64,000 bases of DNA, from positions 1,422 through 65,421 of the forward strand of contig NZ_LMMM01000001.1 in assembly GCF_001422245.1 (NCBI RefSeq), in the 5' to 3' direction. How positions within the stretch are numbered: position 1 is the stretch's first letter; every line of letters begins with the position of its first letter. The stretch is from Rhizobium sp. Leaf262. GTDB taxonomy: Bacteria; Pseudomonadota; Alphaproteobacteria; Rhizobiales; Rhizobiaceae. Made by a program: the position numbers and the translations under genes. Positions 18,308 to 27,500 of this stretch are shown piece after piece. The notes beneath the pieces were generated by a model that was given only the letters and a program-made list of their open reading frames with translations, was not told the DNA's origin and did no database searches.

Positions 18308-19138
18308 TTATGGGCAGTTGAGAGCGCCAGGAGTGCAGTTGGCACGCTCGCCATCCTGTGGCGGTCTTTGTGCACGGTTCTCGTCGGGGCGACGTCGACC
18401 CTCTTCACTCTGACGGCGCTGGTCACCTCTGTTCCAATCGCGGTTGCGATCACGATCCTCACCTCTCATGCCGTCACGGCCACGATTGTCGTTGTTGTCC
18501 CAACGCTGGCGATCGTCGCCACGCATGGGCGGACGCTGGCGATCATTCTGGTTCCAGTCGCCGTGGCGCTGTTCCCATCGACCGTCATTCGGACCGCGAC
18601 CACGCTGGTCGCGCGACTCATCCCGACCACGTTGATCGCGCCAATCGTCGCGGCCGCGCTGGTCACGCCAGTCATCGCGAGGGCGTGGGCGGTCGAAATC
18701 GGCACGCGGCGGCGGCGCATTCCAGTATCCGCCAGACGGGCGGCGCCAGCGGTCTCGCTCGCGATAAAAATCACGGTCGCGGTAATAGCGGTCCCAATAG
18801 CGTCCAGCTTCGAAGGTAATGATGGGAACGCCGAGGTCACGGTAGTAGCGTGGCTCCACATAGACGCGGTTCTGGCGATAAATGGCCTGGACATAACGGC
18901 CAGCGACCCAGCCGCGACCGTAGCTGAAGGACACGTCGCACCATGGCGTATCCGACAGGCACCCATGGATCGTCAACGGCGCGCCGTTCGGAATGACCAC
19001 GACGGCTGGATATGCCGTGCTTGGTCCGGAGCGCATATTGACGTTGGCGGTGGAAAAGCCTTGTGTCGCAGCTTCGGCCAGCGCCGGGGCGGCGACCAGC
19101 GCAAGCAGCGCAAAGGCACCTAACAGTTTCTTCTTCAC
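18308..19138 (-). CDS. Secreted SH3b-domain protein with Arg/Asp-rich repeat tail
   Basis: 276 residues: a Sec signal peptide (about 1-24, ending LAEAA), a bacterial SH3 domain (about 26-90, with ANVNMRSGPSTAYP and GWVAGRYV), a Tyr/Arg-rich linker, then a disordered tail of Arg, Asp, Gln and Asn including three 9-residue repeats (DDWRDQRGR, DDWRDQRGR, DESRDQRGR at 155-181), ending with two cysteines near the C-terminus. SH3b domains usually bind cell-wall peptides. A promoter of the general stress sigma-factor type lies about 90 bp upstream, so stress induction is likely. Precise function unknown. Confidence 0.85.
   Translation of the reverse strand: MKKKLLGAFALLALVAAPALAEAATQGFSTANVNMRSGPSTAYPAVVVIPNGAPLTIHGCLSDTPWCDVSFSYGRGWVAGRYVQAIYRQNRVYVEPRYYRDLGVPIITFEAGRYWDRYYRDRDFYRERDRWRRPSGGYWNAPPPRADFDRPRPRDDWRDQRGRDDWRDQRGRDESRDQRGRGPNDGRWEQRHGDWNQNDRQRPPMRGDDRQRWDNNDNRGRDGMRGEDRDRNRDWNRGDQRRQSEEGRRRPDENRAQRPPQDGERANCTPGALNCP
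18596..18676 (-). repeat. 27-bp tandem repeat inside the SH3b gene
   Basis: Three consecutive copies of a 27-bp unit encoding DDWRDQRGR-like peptides, the first two identical in protein. Being in frame, copy-number change would lengthen or shorten the tail without breaking the gene. Confidence 0.65.
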
Positions 19139-19225
19139 TTTGTTTCTCCCTCAAGCAGAGCTTGGCCGCCGAAATCGGCATTGAACACGGTCGAAAATAC
19201 GCGCCTCATGATGAACGCAGCATGA

Positions 19226-19251
19226 AACGAAAATGCCCGTATTTCAGTTCC
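19226..19251 (-). promoter_or_regulatory. EcfG-type (general stress sigma) promoter upstream of the SH3b gene
   Basis: On the minus strand the bases read GGAAC, 17 bases, CGTT, the alphaproteobacterial EcfG consensus (GGAAC-N16/17-CGTT). Transcription would begin near 19218 and reach the SH3b start at 19138 after about 80 bases. Confidence 0.6.
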
Positions 19252-19358
19252 TTGCGACAGATAAGCGCGGTCGCCGCAACGTCTGTGCCGCCCACCGCCC
19301 CTTGACTTCACCGGGCAATCATCCGACTTCAGGGGAACAAACAGTTTGGAGCAGCACC

Positions 19359-20105
19359 ATGAGCGAGACCGCAAAAACGACCATCGACCAGAGCGAAGTG
19401 GACCGTTTCTCCGCCATGGCGGCTGAATGGTGGAGCCCGACAGGAAAGTTCCGCCCGTTGCACAAGTTCAACCCGGTGCGGCTGGACTATATTCGCAGCC
19501 GTGCCTGCGAGAACTTTGGCCGCAACGTCAAGGCTCATCGCCCACTGGAAGGTTTGCGCGTCCTTGACATCGGTTGCGGTGGCGGCTTGCTCTCAGAACC
19601 CATGGCCCGCATGGGTGCAGATGTCGTTGGTGCCGATCCTTCCGAGAAGAATATCGGCATTGCATCCACCCACGCTCGGGAAAACAACGTCACCGTCGAC
19701 TATCGCGCCGTGACTGCCGAGCAATTGCTGGCTGCAGGTGAGACGTTCGATATCGTTCTCAACATGGAGGTGGTGGAGCACGTGGCCGACGTCGATCTGT
19801 TTGTCACCACCTGTGCAAAGATGGTGCGCCCGGGCGGACTGATGTTTGCAGCAACCATCAACCGGACACTAAAAGCTCGCGCATTGGCAATCTTCGCAGC
19901 CGAAAACATCCTGCGCTGGCTACCGCGCGGCACCCATCAATATGAAAAACTGGTGCGTCCCGACGAGTTGGAAAAGCCGATCATGGCCGAGGGCATGAGC
20001 ATCATCCACCGCACCGGCGTCTTCTATAACGTGCTTCAGGACCGGTGGAACCTGTCGCCCGACATGGACGTCAACTACATGTTGCTGGCCAAGCGTACGG
20101 TCTAG
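19359..20105 (+). CDS. ubiG: Ubiquinone biosynthesis O-methyltransferase
   Basis: 248 residues from the ATG at 19359 ([21 protein letters not shown]); the frame is open to 19233 without conserved sequence. UbiG performs both O-methylations of ubiquinone synthesis using SAM. Hallmarks: [19 protein letters not shown] near the start, SAM motif [16 protein letters not shown] (about 69-84), and the membrane-contact region around [16 protein letters not shown]. Length is normal. Divergent from the SH3b gene and, further out, from lysC. Confidence 0.96.
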   Translation: MSETAKTTIDQSEVDRFSAMAAEWWSPTGKFRPLHKFNPVRLDYIRSRACENFGRNVKAHRPLEGLRVLDIGCGGGLLSEPMARMGADVVGADPSEKNIGIASTHARENNVTVDYRAVTAEQLLAAGETFDIVLNMEVVEHVADVDLFVTTCAKMVRPGGLMFAATINRTLKARALAIFAAENILRWLPRGTHQYEKLVRPDELEKPIMAEGMSIIHRTGVFYNVLQDRWNLSPDMDVNYMLLAKRTV

Positions 20106-20131
20106 AGAGTGGCCTTGTTGAGGTTTAACAT

Positions 20132-20560
20132 CTAATTGACGTCATCGGGCAAAACCGGCAGCGGGGCAACATCGATCCCCTCCTCGATCAGCGCTTTGGC
20201 TTCCTGCGGGGAAGCCTGGCCGATAATGCCACGGGCCTTTGCCTCGCCGTAGTGAATCTTGCGGGCCTCTTCCGGAAATTTATCTCCGACGTCATCGGTA
20301 TTGGCGCGGATCGTCGCCAGTGTTTCCTTGATCTTTGCAAAAGCCTCGCTCTTGGCCGCGTCCATTGCCAGTGTGCGTGTCGCCTCACGTTTTTTCGCGG
20401 TGGCGACGGATGGCGCCATCAGAGCCTTGGCAACATCCGATGAGCCACAGACCGGACAACTGACCAGTCCACGACCCAGCTGGGCGTCGAAATCAGCGCT
20501 ACTGGAAAACCAGCCCTCGAATTCGTGGGCTTTTTCGCAATGAAGCGAATAGCGTATCAC
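20132..20560 (-). CDS. DUF1178 family protein
   Basis: 142 residues. Conserved DUF1178 features: MIRYSLHCEKAHEFEGWF, SSADFDAQLGRGLVSCPVCGS (zinc-ribbon-like CPVC) and the C-terminal GEAKARGIIGQASPQEAKALIEEGI. Function unknown. The GTG start overlaps the stop of the nitrilase gene by four bases, so the pair is coupled, an arrangement common in alphaproteobacteria. Confidence 0.9.
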   Translation of the reverse strand: MIRYSLHCEKAHEFEGWFSSSADFDAQLGRGLVSCPVCGSSDVAKALMAPSVATAKKREATRTLAMDAAKSEAFAKIKETLATIRANTDDVGDKFPEEARKIHYGEAKARGIIGQASPQEAKALIEEGIDVAPLPVLPDDVN

Positions 20561-21417
20561 TGCGCAGCGCTCCTGGCGGCACCCAGGTTGCCGACCTTGT
20601 CGAGCGTAAAGTCGCGGGCGTTTTTCAGATTGGGAATCTTGCCACGCGCCTCCGATACGGCTGACGGTTCGATATCCGCATAGATGATCTCCTCGCCCTC
20701 GGCCCCGGCAACCGCCAGCACGTTGCCCCAGGGGTCGATGATCATGGAGTGACCGAAGGTCTCGCGCCCGTCCTCATGCGTGCCGCCCTGTGCGGCGGCG
20801 ATCAGAAAGGCACCGTTCTCGATGGCGCGCGCGCGCAGCAGAATTTCCCAATGGGCCTCGCCAGTCTGTTTGGTGAAGGCAGCGGGAACGGTGAGGATCT
20901 GCGCGCCCGCCACCGCCTCGGTGCGAAACAGGGATGGAAAGCGGACGTCGTAACAGATGGCAAAACCGAAGGTTGCCAGCGGCAGTTCCGCGATGCGGGC
21001 ATCCGTGCCTGGCTCGTAGGCAGAGCTTTCGCGCCAGCTTTCACCATTGTCGAGATCGACATCAAACATGTGGATCTTGTCGTAGGTGCAGATGCGTTCG
21101 CCATCGGGCGCAAACAGGAAGCCACGATTTGCGATCTTGCCATCGGGACGGGCGATGGCCGTGGACCCAACGTGAACATAGATACCCAGTTCGCGTGCGA
21201 GTTTGGCAGCCGTCAAAACGATGATATCGCCTTTCTCGTCCTTCAGCGCGGCGCGCAAGGCATCGCGGTCCTTCTGGATGGCACCGGTCATTTCAGGCGT
21301 CTGCACATAGACCGCGCCCTGTGCCGCCGCCTCGCGAATGAGACGTTCCATGGTGGTGGCGTTGGCCTTCGGGTCCACGCCCGAACACATCTGGATTGCA
21401 GCGGCCTTGAAGCTCAT
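20557..21417 (-). CDS. Carbon-nitrogen hydrolase (Nit1/nitrilase family)
   Basis: 286 residues. The nitrilase superfamily triad is visible: Glu42 (TPEMTG), Lys114 (YDKIHMFDVDL) and Cys155 (FAICYDVRFP). Closest in character to Nit1/deaminated-glutathione amidase, a metabolite-repair enzyme that hydrolyses deaminated glutathione; a general omega-amidase role is the alternative. It is followed by DUF1178 in an overlapping frame and preceded by grxC, which fits a glutathione-related role. Confidence 0.88.
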   Translation of the reverse strand: MSFKAAAIQMCSGVDPKANATTMERLIREAAAQGAVYVQTPEMTGAIQKDRDALRAALKDEKGDIIVLTAAKLARELGIYVHVGSTAIARPDGKIANRGFLFAPDGERICTYDKIHMFDVDLDNGESWRESSAYEPGTDARIAELPLATFGFAICYDVRFPSLFRTEAVAGAQILTVPAAFTKQTGEAHWEILLRARAIENGAFLIAAAQGGTHEDGRETFGHSMIIDPWGNVLAVAGAEGEEIIYADIEPSAVSEARGKIPNLKNARDFTLDKVGNLGAARSAAQ

Positions 21418-21450
21418 CTTTCGTTCCCTTTTGTCGTATTTTTTTAAAAC

Positions 21451-21705
21451 TCAGGCAGCCAGAAGCGGGTCCAGCTTGCCTTCCCTGTCCAGCGCATGCA
21501 GGTCATCGCAGCCACCGACATGGTGGGTGCCGATGAAGACTTGCGGAAAGGTGTTGCGGCCGGACTTGTCCATCATTTCCTGACGATAGTCCGGATTTGA
21601 CGTGGCATTATATTCGGTAAATGCAACGCCCTTGCTCTCCAGGAGAGCCTTGGCCTTGGCGCAAAAGCCACAATAATCGCGCGTGTAAATCGTAACGGAT
21701 GCCAT
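21451..21705 (-). CDS. grxC: Glutaredoxin 3
   Basis: 84 residues from the ATG at 21705 (MASVTIYTRDYCGFC); the open frame extends upstream to 21738 without conserved sequence. Dithiol glutaredoxin with active site CGFC at 12-15 and the glutathione-binding TFPQVFIG and GGCDDL segments. Thirty-three bases before the nitrilase gene, so grxC-nitrilase-DUF1178 is probably one operon; comF ends 45 bases upstream. Confidence 0.94.
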   Translation of the reverse strand: MASVTIYTRDYCGFCAKAKALLESKGVAFTEYNATSNPDYRQEMMDKSGRNTFPQVFIGTHHVGGCDDLHALDREGKLDPLLAA

Positions 21706-21750
21706 CTTGTCGAACCCTCGCACTGTCAGCCAAACCACTGGTCTGACGTG

Positions 21751-22527
21751 TCATATAGGCCCGGAAATCGCCATTGCAAAGGTCAAAACAGTGACATCTG
21801 CGGCACCGGCCGTCTTCAGACGGCGTGCGGCCGCAGCGACAGTGGCGCCTGTGGTGTAGACGTCGTCCACGAGAACGACACGCTTTCCCATGATATCGGC
21901 TTCCCGTCCCGCAGCGATGGCGAAGGCACCCCGTACGTTCAGTTTGCGGGCTTGGGCGGAAAGCCCAACCTGACGGCTGGTCGGTTTGACCCTAACCAGC
22001 GTGGAGGCTAGAAAGGATTTTCCCGACAAAGCGGCCAGATGACGGGCAAGCTCTGCCGACTGATTGAACCGCCGGGCCAGAAATCGCCGCCGATGCAGGG
22101 GTATCGGAACGATGCAGTCGCAGGCAGCAACCGTACCGTCACTGGCGCGCAGCATCCACGATGCCATCAGACGCGCAAGATCGGTACGGTCCAGGTATTT
22201 AAGTTGATGCACGAGCTTGCGGGCCGGTCCGTCGTGAACAGTTGCCGCCCGCAGTCTTTCGAAAGGTGGCGGCGAGGCGATGGCTTCGGCGCTGACTATC
22301 CCGCGACCGTGATCATAGGTGAAAGGAATGCCCAGCACCTCGCAATAGGGGCGTTCGATGAAACGGATATCCGCCCAGCACGCTACGCAGAAAGCACCGT
22401 CATTCTGGGTCTTGCAGCCGCAGCCCAGGCAGGACGGTGGATAGATGAATCGACCGACACCGCGAAAGAAACCGCGCAACATGCCGAACCCGCCCTCGTC
22501 CGAAAACAGCTTTTCCGATTGACCCAT
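21751..22527 (-). CDS. comF: ComF family phosphoribosyltransferase-like protein
   Basis: 258 residues from the ATG at 22527 (MGQSEKLFSDEGG); upstream codons overlap the divergent methyltransferase gene and look non-coding. An N-terminal four-cysteine zinc motif (PPSCLGCGCK ... FCVAC) leads to a type I PRTase domain with VVLVDDVYTTGATV near the C-terminus. ComF proteins take part in DNA uptake or processing in competent bacteria; in rhizobia the role is unproven. First gene of the minus-strand group with grxC. Confidence 0.9.
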   Translation of the reverse strand: MGQSEKLFSDEGGFGMLRGFFRGVGRFIYPPSCLGCGCKTQNDGAFCVACWADIRFIERPYCEVLGIPFTYDHGRGIVSAEAIASPPPFERLRAATVHDGPARKLVHQLKYLDRTDLARLMASWMLRASDGTVAACDCIVPIPLHRRRFLARRFNQSAELARHLAALSGKSFLASTLVRVKPTSRQVGLSAQARKLNVRGAFAIAAGREADIMGKRVVLVDDVYTTGATVAAAARRLKTAGAADVTVLTFAMAISGPI

Positions 22528-22588
22528 GCGGTTGACAATAGGCGCGAACGGGTGCCTTTGCGACAGCAAAGTTTGGATGGATAACGGC

Positions 22589-23485
22589 ATGGACATAGTT
22601 TTCGACCCGGCGCTGGTGGAGCAGAACCGCAAACGGGCGTCGCGCCTTGGGGACGACAAGGTGCTGTTTCTGCTGGATATAGCAGCCGACGAACTGGCAG
22701 ACCGCATCGCCATTGTCGAGCGCCATTTCGATCATGCTGTCGAGCTGCACGGTGCAACGGGCGTGACCGCGCGACGCATGATGCAGACCGGTAAGGTCGG
22801 AGATGTCTTGCGCGTGGAGACCGATGCCGTCTTTGCCGGAACGGATACGCCCTTCACCGTGGCCCCTCTGGAACAATTGCCGCTGGAACCGGCATCCGCC
22901 AACCTCATCGTCTCGCCGCTGACGCTGCATTTGACCAACGACACCCCCGGCACGCTGATACAAATCCGCCGCGCCTTGAAGCCGGACGGTCTTTTTCTGG
23001 CAGCCATTCCCGGCAGCGGCACCTTGCAGGAATTGCGCGATGTGCTTCTCACCGCTGAGGCGGAGCTGAATGGCGGCGCAAGCCCGCGCGTCATTCCCTT
23101 CGCCGATGTGCGCGATGTGGGTGCGCTTTTGCAGCGGGCAGGTTTTGCACTTCCGGTCACGGACGCGGAGACCTACACGGTGCGCTACGATTCCATTCTT
23201 CCGCTGATGCGCGATCTACGCGCCATGGGCATGGCAAACCCTCTGGTCGGAAGAAGCCGGAGGCCGTTGAACCGGCGCTTCCTGACGCGCGCTGCGGAAA
23301 TCTACGCCGACAAATATAGTGATCCCGACGGACGTATCCGCGCGACCTTCTCGATCATCTATGTGTCCGGTTGGGCGCCGCATGAAAATCAGCAGAAGCC
23401 ACTGAAGCCGGGTTCGGCGAAAATCCGTCTGGCCGATGCGCTGAAGACGGCTGAAATCACGTTGCCTCGCCGCGACGACACATGA
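22589..23485 (+). CDS. SAM-dependent methyltransferase, NDUFAF5-like
   Basis: 298 residues from the ATG at 22589 (MDIVFDPALVEQNRKRA); an ATG at 22577 is possible. The start and the sequence FLLDIAADELADRIAIVERHF are typical of the alphaproteobacterial relatives of NDUFAF5, the complex I assembly factor that hydroxylates an arginine in NDUFS7. The SAM-fold is class I but with a weak glycine motif; RALKPDGLFLAAIPG and LHLTNDTPG are visible. Divergent from comF, with which it is often paired in Rhizobiales. Confidence 0.82.
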   Translation: MDIVFDPALVEQNRKRASRLGDDKVLFLLDIAADELADRIAIVERHFDHAVELHGATGVTARRMMQTGKVGDVLRVETDAVFAGTDTPFTVAPLEQLPLEPASANLIVSPLTLHLTNDTPGTLIQIRRALKPDGLFLAAIPGSGTLQELRDVLLTAEAELNGGASPRVIPFADVRDVGALLQRAGFALPVTDAETYTVRYDSILPLMRDLRAMGMANPLVGRSRRPLNRRFLTRAAEIYADKYSDPDGRIRATFSIIYVSGWAPHENQQKPLKPGSAKIRLADALKTAEITLPRRDDT

Positions 23486-23495
23486 GGAAATGCCA

Positions 23496-23693
23496 TCACG
23501 CCATGGCGTTTGCAAACGTATCCGACAGAAGCGTGAAAATCGCGATCAGATTGTCGCGAACACCTTCCAGGCCCAAAATCATCGCGCTGGATATGATGGC
23601 AATGATAAGGCCGTATTCGATTGCAGTGGCGCCCCGCCTATCGACAAGGAGTGCAGCCAGCTTGCGCATCATCCATTCCGTTGTGTCCGTCAT
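23496..23693 (-). CDS. Flp/Fap-type pilin, orphan
   Basis: 65 residues (58 if the second Met is used). Shows the Flp prepilin pattern: short basic leader, Gly before the processing site in DRRGATAIEYGLI, then a single hydrophobic helix. Flp pilins are cleaved by a TadV/CpaA peptidase and assembled by Tad machinery. No tad/cpa genes are nearby, so it would have to use machinery encoded elsewhere or have another role. Convergent with the methyltransferase gene. Confidence 0.85.
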   Translation of the reverse strand: MTDTTEWMMRKLAALLVDRRGATAIEYGLIIAIISSAMILGLEGVRDNLIAIFTLLSDTFANAMA

Positions 23694-23762
23694 CCCCGAA
23701 GTCCCCGATCGTTCCGTGCAACAAGGCCACGGCTGAAACCGGTGCAGTCTACCGAGATAAGG

Positions 23763-23780
23763 TGTGTAATGTGTTACACA
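23763..23780. promoter_or_regulatory. 18-bp palindrome between the pilin and LOV genes
   Basis: TGTGTAA-TGTG-TTACACA: perfect 7-bp arms around four bases, 70 bp upstream of the pilin and about 112 bp upstream of the LOV gene. The form suits a dimeric regulator such as a TetR-type repressor; the protein is unknown. Confidence 0.45.
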
Positions 23781-23891
23781 GTTCAGGTGCCAGCCGCAGA
23801 CGGCCCTTTCAAACGGATCGGTATTTTCCTATCTGCTGTAAGAGCCTTTTTCAAAACAGCATGTTATCGTAAAAGGCGATGTCAATCATGA

Positions 23892-24479
23892 ATGAAGAGC
23901 GTTATGCCACAGCTTGAAATCGACCGTCCGCTCCAGGATTTCTTCCAAAAATCGTCGATTGCGCTTGCTTTGTCTTTTGCCGACGATGACCACCATCTGG
24001 CTTTGGTCAACCAGCGTTTCTGCGACCTGACAGGCTATGACAGCAGCTACGTCATCGGCAAGAATTGCCGGATGCTGCAGACGAGCCCGACCGGAGTGCA
24101 CGCCGAAAACGCCGAAGCGCGGGCCAAGATCAACGCTTTCCTGGAGGTCGACGGCCCTGAGACCGTGCGCACCACCATCATCAATTTTCGCAATGACGCC
24201 ACCCCGTTCGTCAATCTTCTGTTCATGTCGAAACTGAAGGCGACATCGGGGCAGGTGCGCTATATTCTGGCATCGCAGTTCGATGTCAGCCGGGCGCACA
24301 CGCACTTGCTACAAGCCTACGACGTGGAACTGGGTGACACGCTAAAACGGATCAAGCCGCTGCTCGACGACCACAACATCATGATCGAGGGCACGCTGGC
24401 GACCATCGCAAATTCCACGACCACGATCGCCCAGGCAAAACTAACATTGGCTGAGCTGGAACAAAACTCCCCCTATTGA
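23892..24479 (+). CDS. LOV-domain photoreceptor protein, stand-alone
   Basis: 195 residues (191 if the ATG at 23904, preceded by AAGAG, is used). The domain matches a true flavin-binding LOV rather than a generic PAS: VNQRFCDLTGY, then GKNCRMLQ with the photoreactive Cys, then NFRNDATPFVN with both flavin-contacting Asn, and ASQFDVS with the Gln that flips on illumination. About 60 C-terminal residues are helical with heptad-like spacing (DTLKRIKPLLDDHNIMIEGTL) and probably relay the signal or dimerise. No effector domain is attached. It lies 33 bp before the HWE kinase gene, so it probably senses blue light or redox for that kinase. Confidence 0.85.
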   Translation: MKSVMPQLEIDRPLQDFFQKSSIALALSFADDDHHLALVNQRFCDLTGYDSSYVIGKNCRMLQTSPTGVHAENAEARAKINAFLEVDGPETVRTTIINFRNDATPFVNLLFMSKLKATSGQVRYILASQFDVSRAHTHLLQAYDVELGDTLKRIKPLLDDHNIMIEGTLATIANSTTTIAQAKLTLAELEQNSPY

Positions 24480-24512
24480 TCGTTCAGCCTCTGCAATTTC
24501 AAGGACGTGTGT

Positions 24513-27500
24513 TTGTCTCAAGAGTATAGTGTTCCTGCTGTTCCCGTTGTCGGCGTCGGCTCTTCCGCTGGTGGACTTGAAGCGCTGCGCGAAATGTTGA
24601 GCGCCGCCGAGGTGCCGACCGGGCTTGCCTTCGTGGTGGTCCAGCACCTCGATCCGCATCACGAAAGCATGTTGGCCGAACTGCTGGACAGGCACACGAG
24701 ACTGACCGTGCTGCAATGCGAGGGCGGCGAATCCATCGAGGCCGATACGGTTTTCATCATACCGCCGGGAAAAGGGCTCAGCATTGAGAAGGGGCGACTG
24801 GTCCTCAATGACTTCGCCCAGCCGCGCGGACTGCGCCGACCTATCGATGATTTCTTCATTTCTCTTGCCAACGACCAGCAGTCCAATGCCGCCTGCGTCA
24901 TCCTGTCGGGTACCGGTGCGGATGGATCGACAGGACTTCGTGCCATCAAGGAAAATGGCGGGCTTTGCGTGGTGCAGGAACCGTCCACTGCCAAGTATGA
25001 CGGCATGCCGGTTTCTGCCACCGGTACCGGGCTGGTCGATTTCATACAACCGCCTCAACAGATTCTGTCATGCATCGGCGGCTTCTTTTTCCGCAAGAGC
25101 CAGGGTTCGAACCGGGCGGAAAGCTCCAGGATTGCCGACATCGTCGATGACCTGTGTACGGCGCTTCGCCGGACTGTCGGCCATGACTTTGCCGGCTACA
25201 AGCAGACGACATTCGTCCGACGTGTCGAAAGACGCATGCATGTTCTCGGTATTAGCAAGGGTTCGGACTATCTCGAGCGTGTGCAGACCGACAACGACGA
25301 ATGCGATGCCCTGTTTCGCGACCTGCTGATCAACGTCACGCGCTTCTTCAGGGATCGCCATTCTTTCGACGTGCTGAACGATGTCGCCATCACCACCCTC
25401 ATGCAGGAAGCGGCAGGCAGTGAAGACGGCGTACGGGTTTGGGTGCCGGGCTGTTCCAGCGGGGAGGAGGCCTACACGATTGCCATCCTGTTTGCCGAAG
25501 CGGCGCGACACCTCGGACTGCCGTGCAACGTGCAGATCTTTGCGACCGATATCGACGAGAGCATGCTGAAGATTGCGCGCGAGGGCTCCTATCCGATCGC
25601 CTCGCTGGCCGACATCCCGCACGAATTGCAGGAACATTACGTCATCCCTCACAAGGAGCGCTTCAATTTCATCGGCCAGATCAGAGACATGATCCGTTTC
25701 TCCGGTCACAGCCTCATCAAGGACCCGCCCTTTTCCAAGGTCGATCTGGTCTCGTGCCGCAACCTGCTGATTTATTTCGACGACAAGCTGCAAAAGACCG
25801 TCATGCCGTTGCTGCACTATGCCATCAGGCCAGGCGGTTTCCTGTTTCTCGGCTCGTCGGAAACCGTTGGCCGCTTCGACAGCGTCTTTTCTGTCGTCGA
25901 CCAGAAAGCGCGACTGTTCCAGCGCCTGCCCGGCTCCCCGACCTATCCCATTCCGCTTCCGGGCGAGCGGCAGGATCGTCGCCCCGTGATTTCGCGAACG
26001 CAGGAGCAGAAAGTCTCCGAGAGCATCGATGAGCTGGCCGCCAGCCGACTGATGGAACGCTATGTTCCGGCAAGTGTCGTTCTGGATAATGATGGCCAGA
26101 TCGTTGCGGCCTACGGTCGCCTCTCGCGCTTCTTCGAATTTCCTGTTTCCGGTGCAAGCGAAACCAGCGCCGCCACATTGGCGCGCCCCGGCGTCAAGGA
26201 ACAGCTGGGGGCCCTGGTGCGTCAGGCACGAATGGCGCGCAAACGCATCGTTGCCCGCAACGTCGAGGTCGTCACCGATTTCGGATCCCTCAAAACCGAC
26301 ATCATCTGCGACCCGCTCGACGACAACGCCTATCTCGTCGTCTTCCAGGAGACGTCCATCTTCACGCCTCTCGACACAAGCGAACTTGTCGAGATGGAGC
26401 AAGGCGATGGCCATGTCGAGGCGCTGGAGCGCGAATTGCGCTCCGCCAAGCATCGGCTTCGTTCTGCTACCGAGGAACTCGAGACAGCGAATGAGGAACT
26501 GAAGAGTTCCAACGAAGAAATGATGTCGATGAACGAGGAGCTTCAGTCGACCAATGAGGAATTGACGACCGTCAATGACGAGTTGAAGACGAAGGTCGAC
26601 GAAGTCACCGTCGCCAACACCGATCTTCGCAATTTCTTCGATTCCACCAGCCTTGCGGTAATCGTGCTGGACAGCGGCATGCGATTGCGTTCCTACACCA
26701 GAGCCGCGACCGCAATATTTCCCCTACAGCCGACCGACCGCGGGCGCCCGCTCTCGGATGTCGCCAGCCGTTTTCCGTCTCTGGACTTCGTCACCCGCGT
26801 CCAGAGCGTCATGGCCAACGGTGTCGAATATAACCAGACAGTGATGGACCGCGATCAGGAGCGCACATTCTCGCTGCGTATCCTGCCCTACCGGACCGCC
26901 GACGGCATGATTGACGGTTCGACCATTGTCATGACGGATATTTCCCATGCCATCAACGTGGAAAGCCAGCTCGCCGCCGAACGGGAGCGCCATCAGCTGG
27001 CCATCGAGGCCGCGGGCATAGGCGTTTGGGAATATTTGCCGGATCGTGGTGAATTCGTACTGGGTGGTGCAGCCATGGAGCTTCTCCAGACCAGAAACGG
27101 AACACCGGCGCTGCAGTCCGTACTTCAGAATTTCAACGACCCGGACCGCCACCAGCTGCGCGAAGCTCTGGAAACGGCCATCAACGACCATACCGGCTTC
27201 GAGCTGACATCGCGCATCGTGGGGACCGACGGTCGGCCACGATGGCTGAAGACCTTCGCCCGGCATGTGGCGGAAAGCGATCCCGGCAGGGTCATCGGCG
27301 TGAGTGTGGATGTGACGGCGGAGTACGAGCTTGCCGAAGCCCGCGAGCTGATGCTCAACGAAATGAACCACCGGGTAAAGAACCTTTTCGCGATGATTGG
27401 CGGCATCCTGCGGATCGCTTCTCGCAAGCATGATACCGTGCGCGGGCTGGTAGAGGACGTGGAAGGACGGATCCTGGCTCTTGGCAGCGCCCATTCTCTG

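Noticed and set aside
18269-19123. 284-codon plus-strand frame opposite the SH3b gene
   Set aside because: Val/Ala/Thr-rich shadow of the repeat-rich coding strand; it begins inside the helicase terminator.
25100-25130. tRNA T-arm-like GGTTCGAACC
   Set aside because: Lies inside the CheR region of the kinase gene with no acceptor or anticodon stems around it.
25068-26453. 461-codon minus-strand frame inside the hybrid kinase gene
   Set aside because: Antisense to well-conserved CheB/CheR domains; GC-rich codon bias keeps the opposite frame open.
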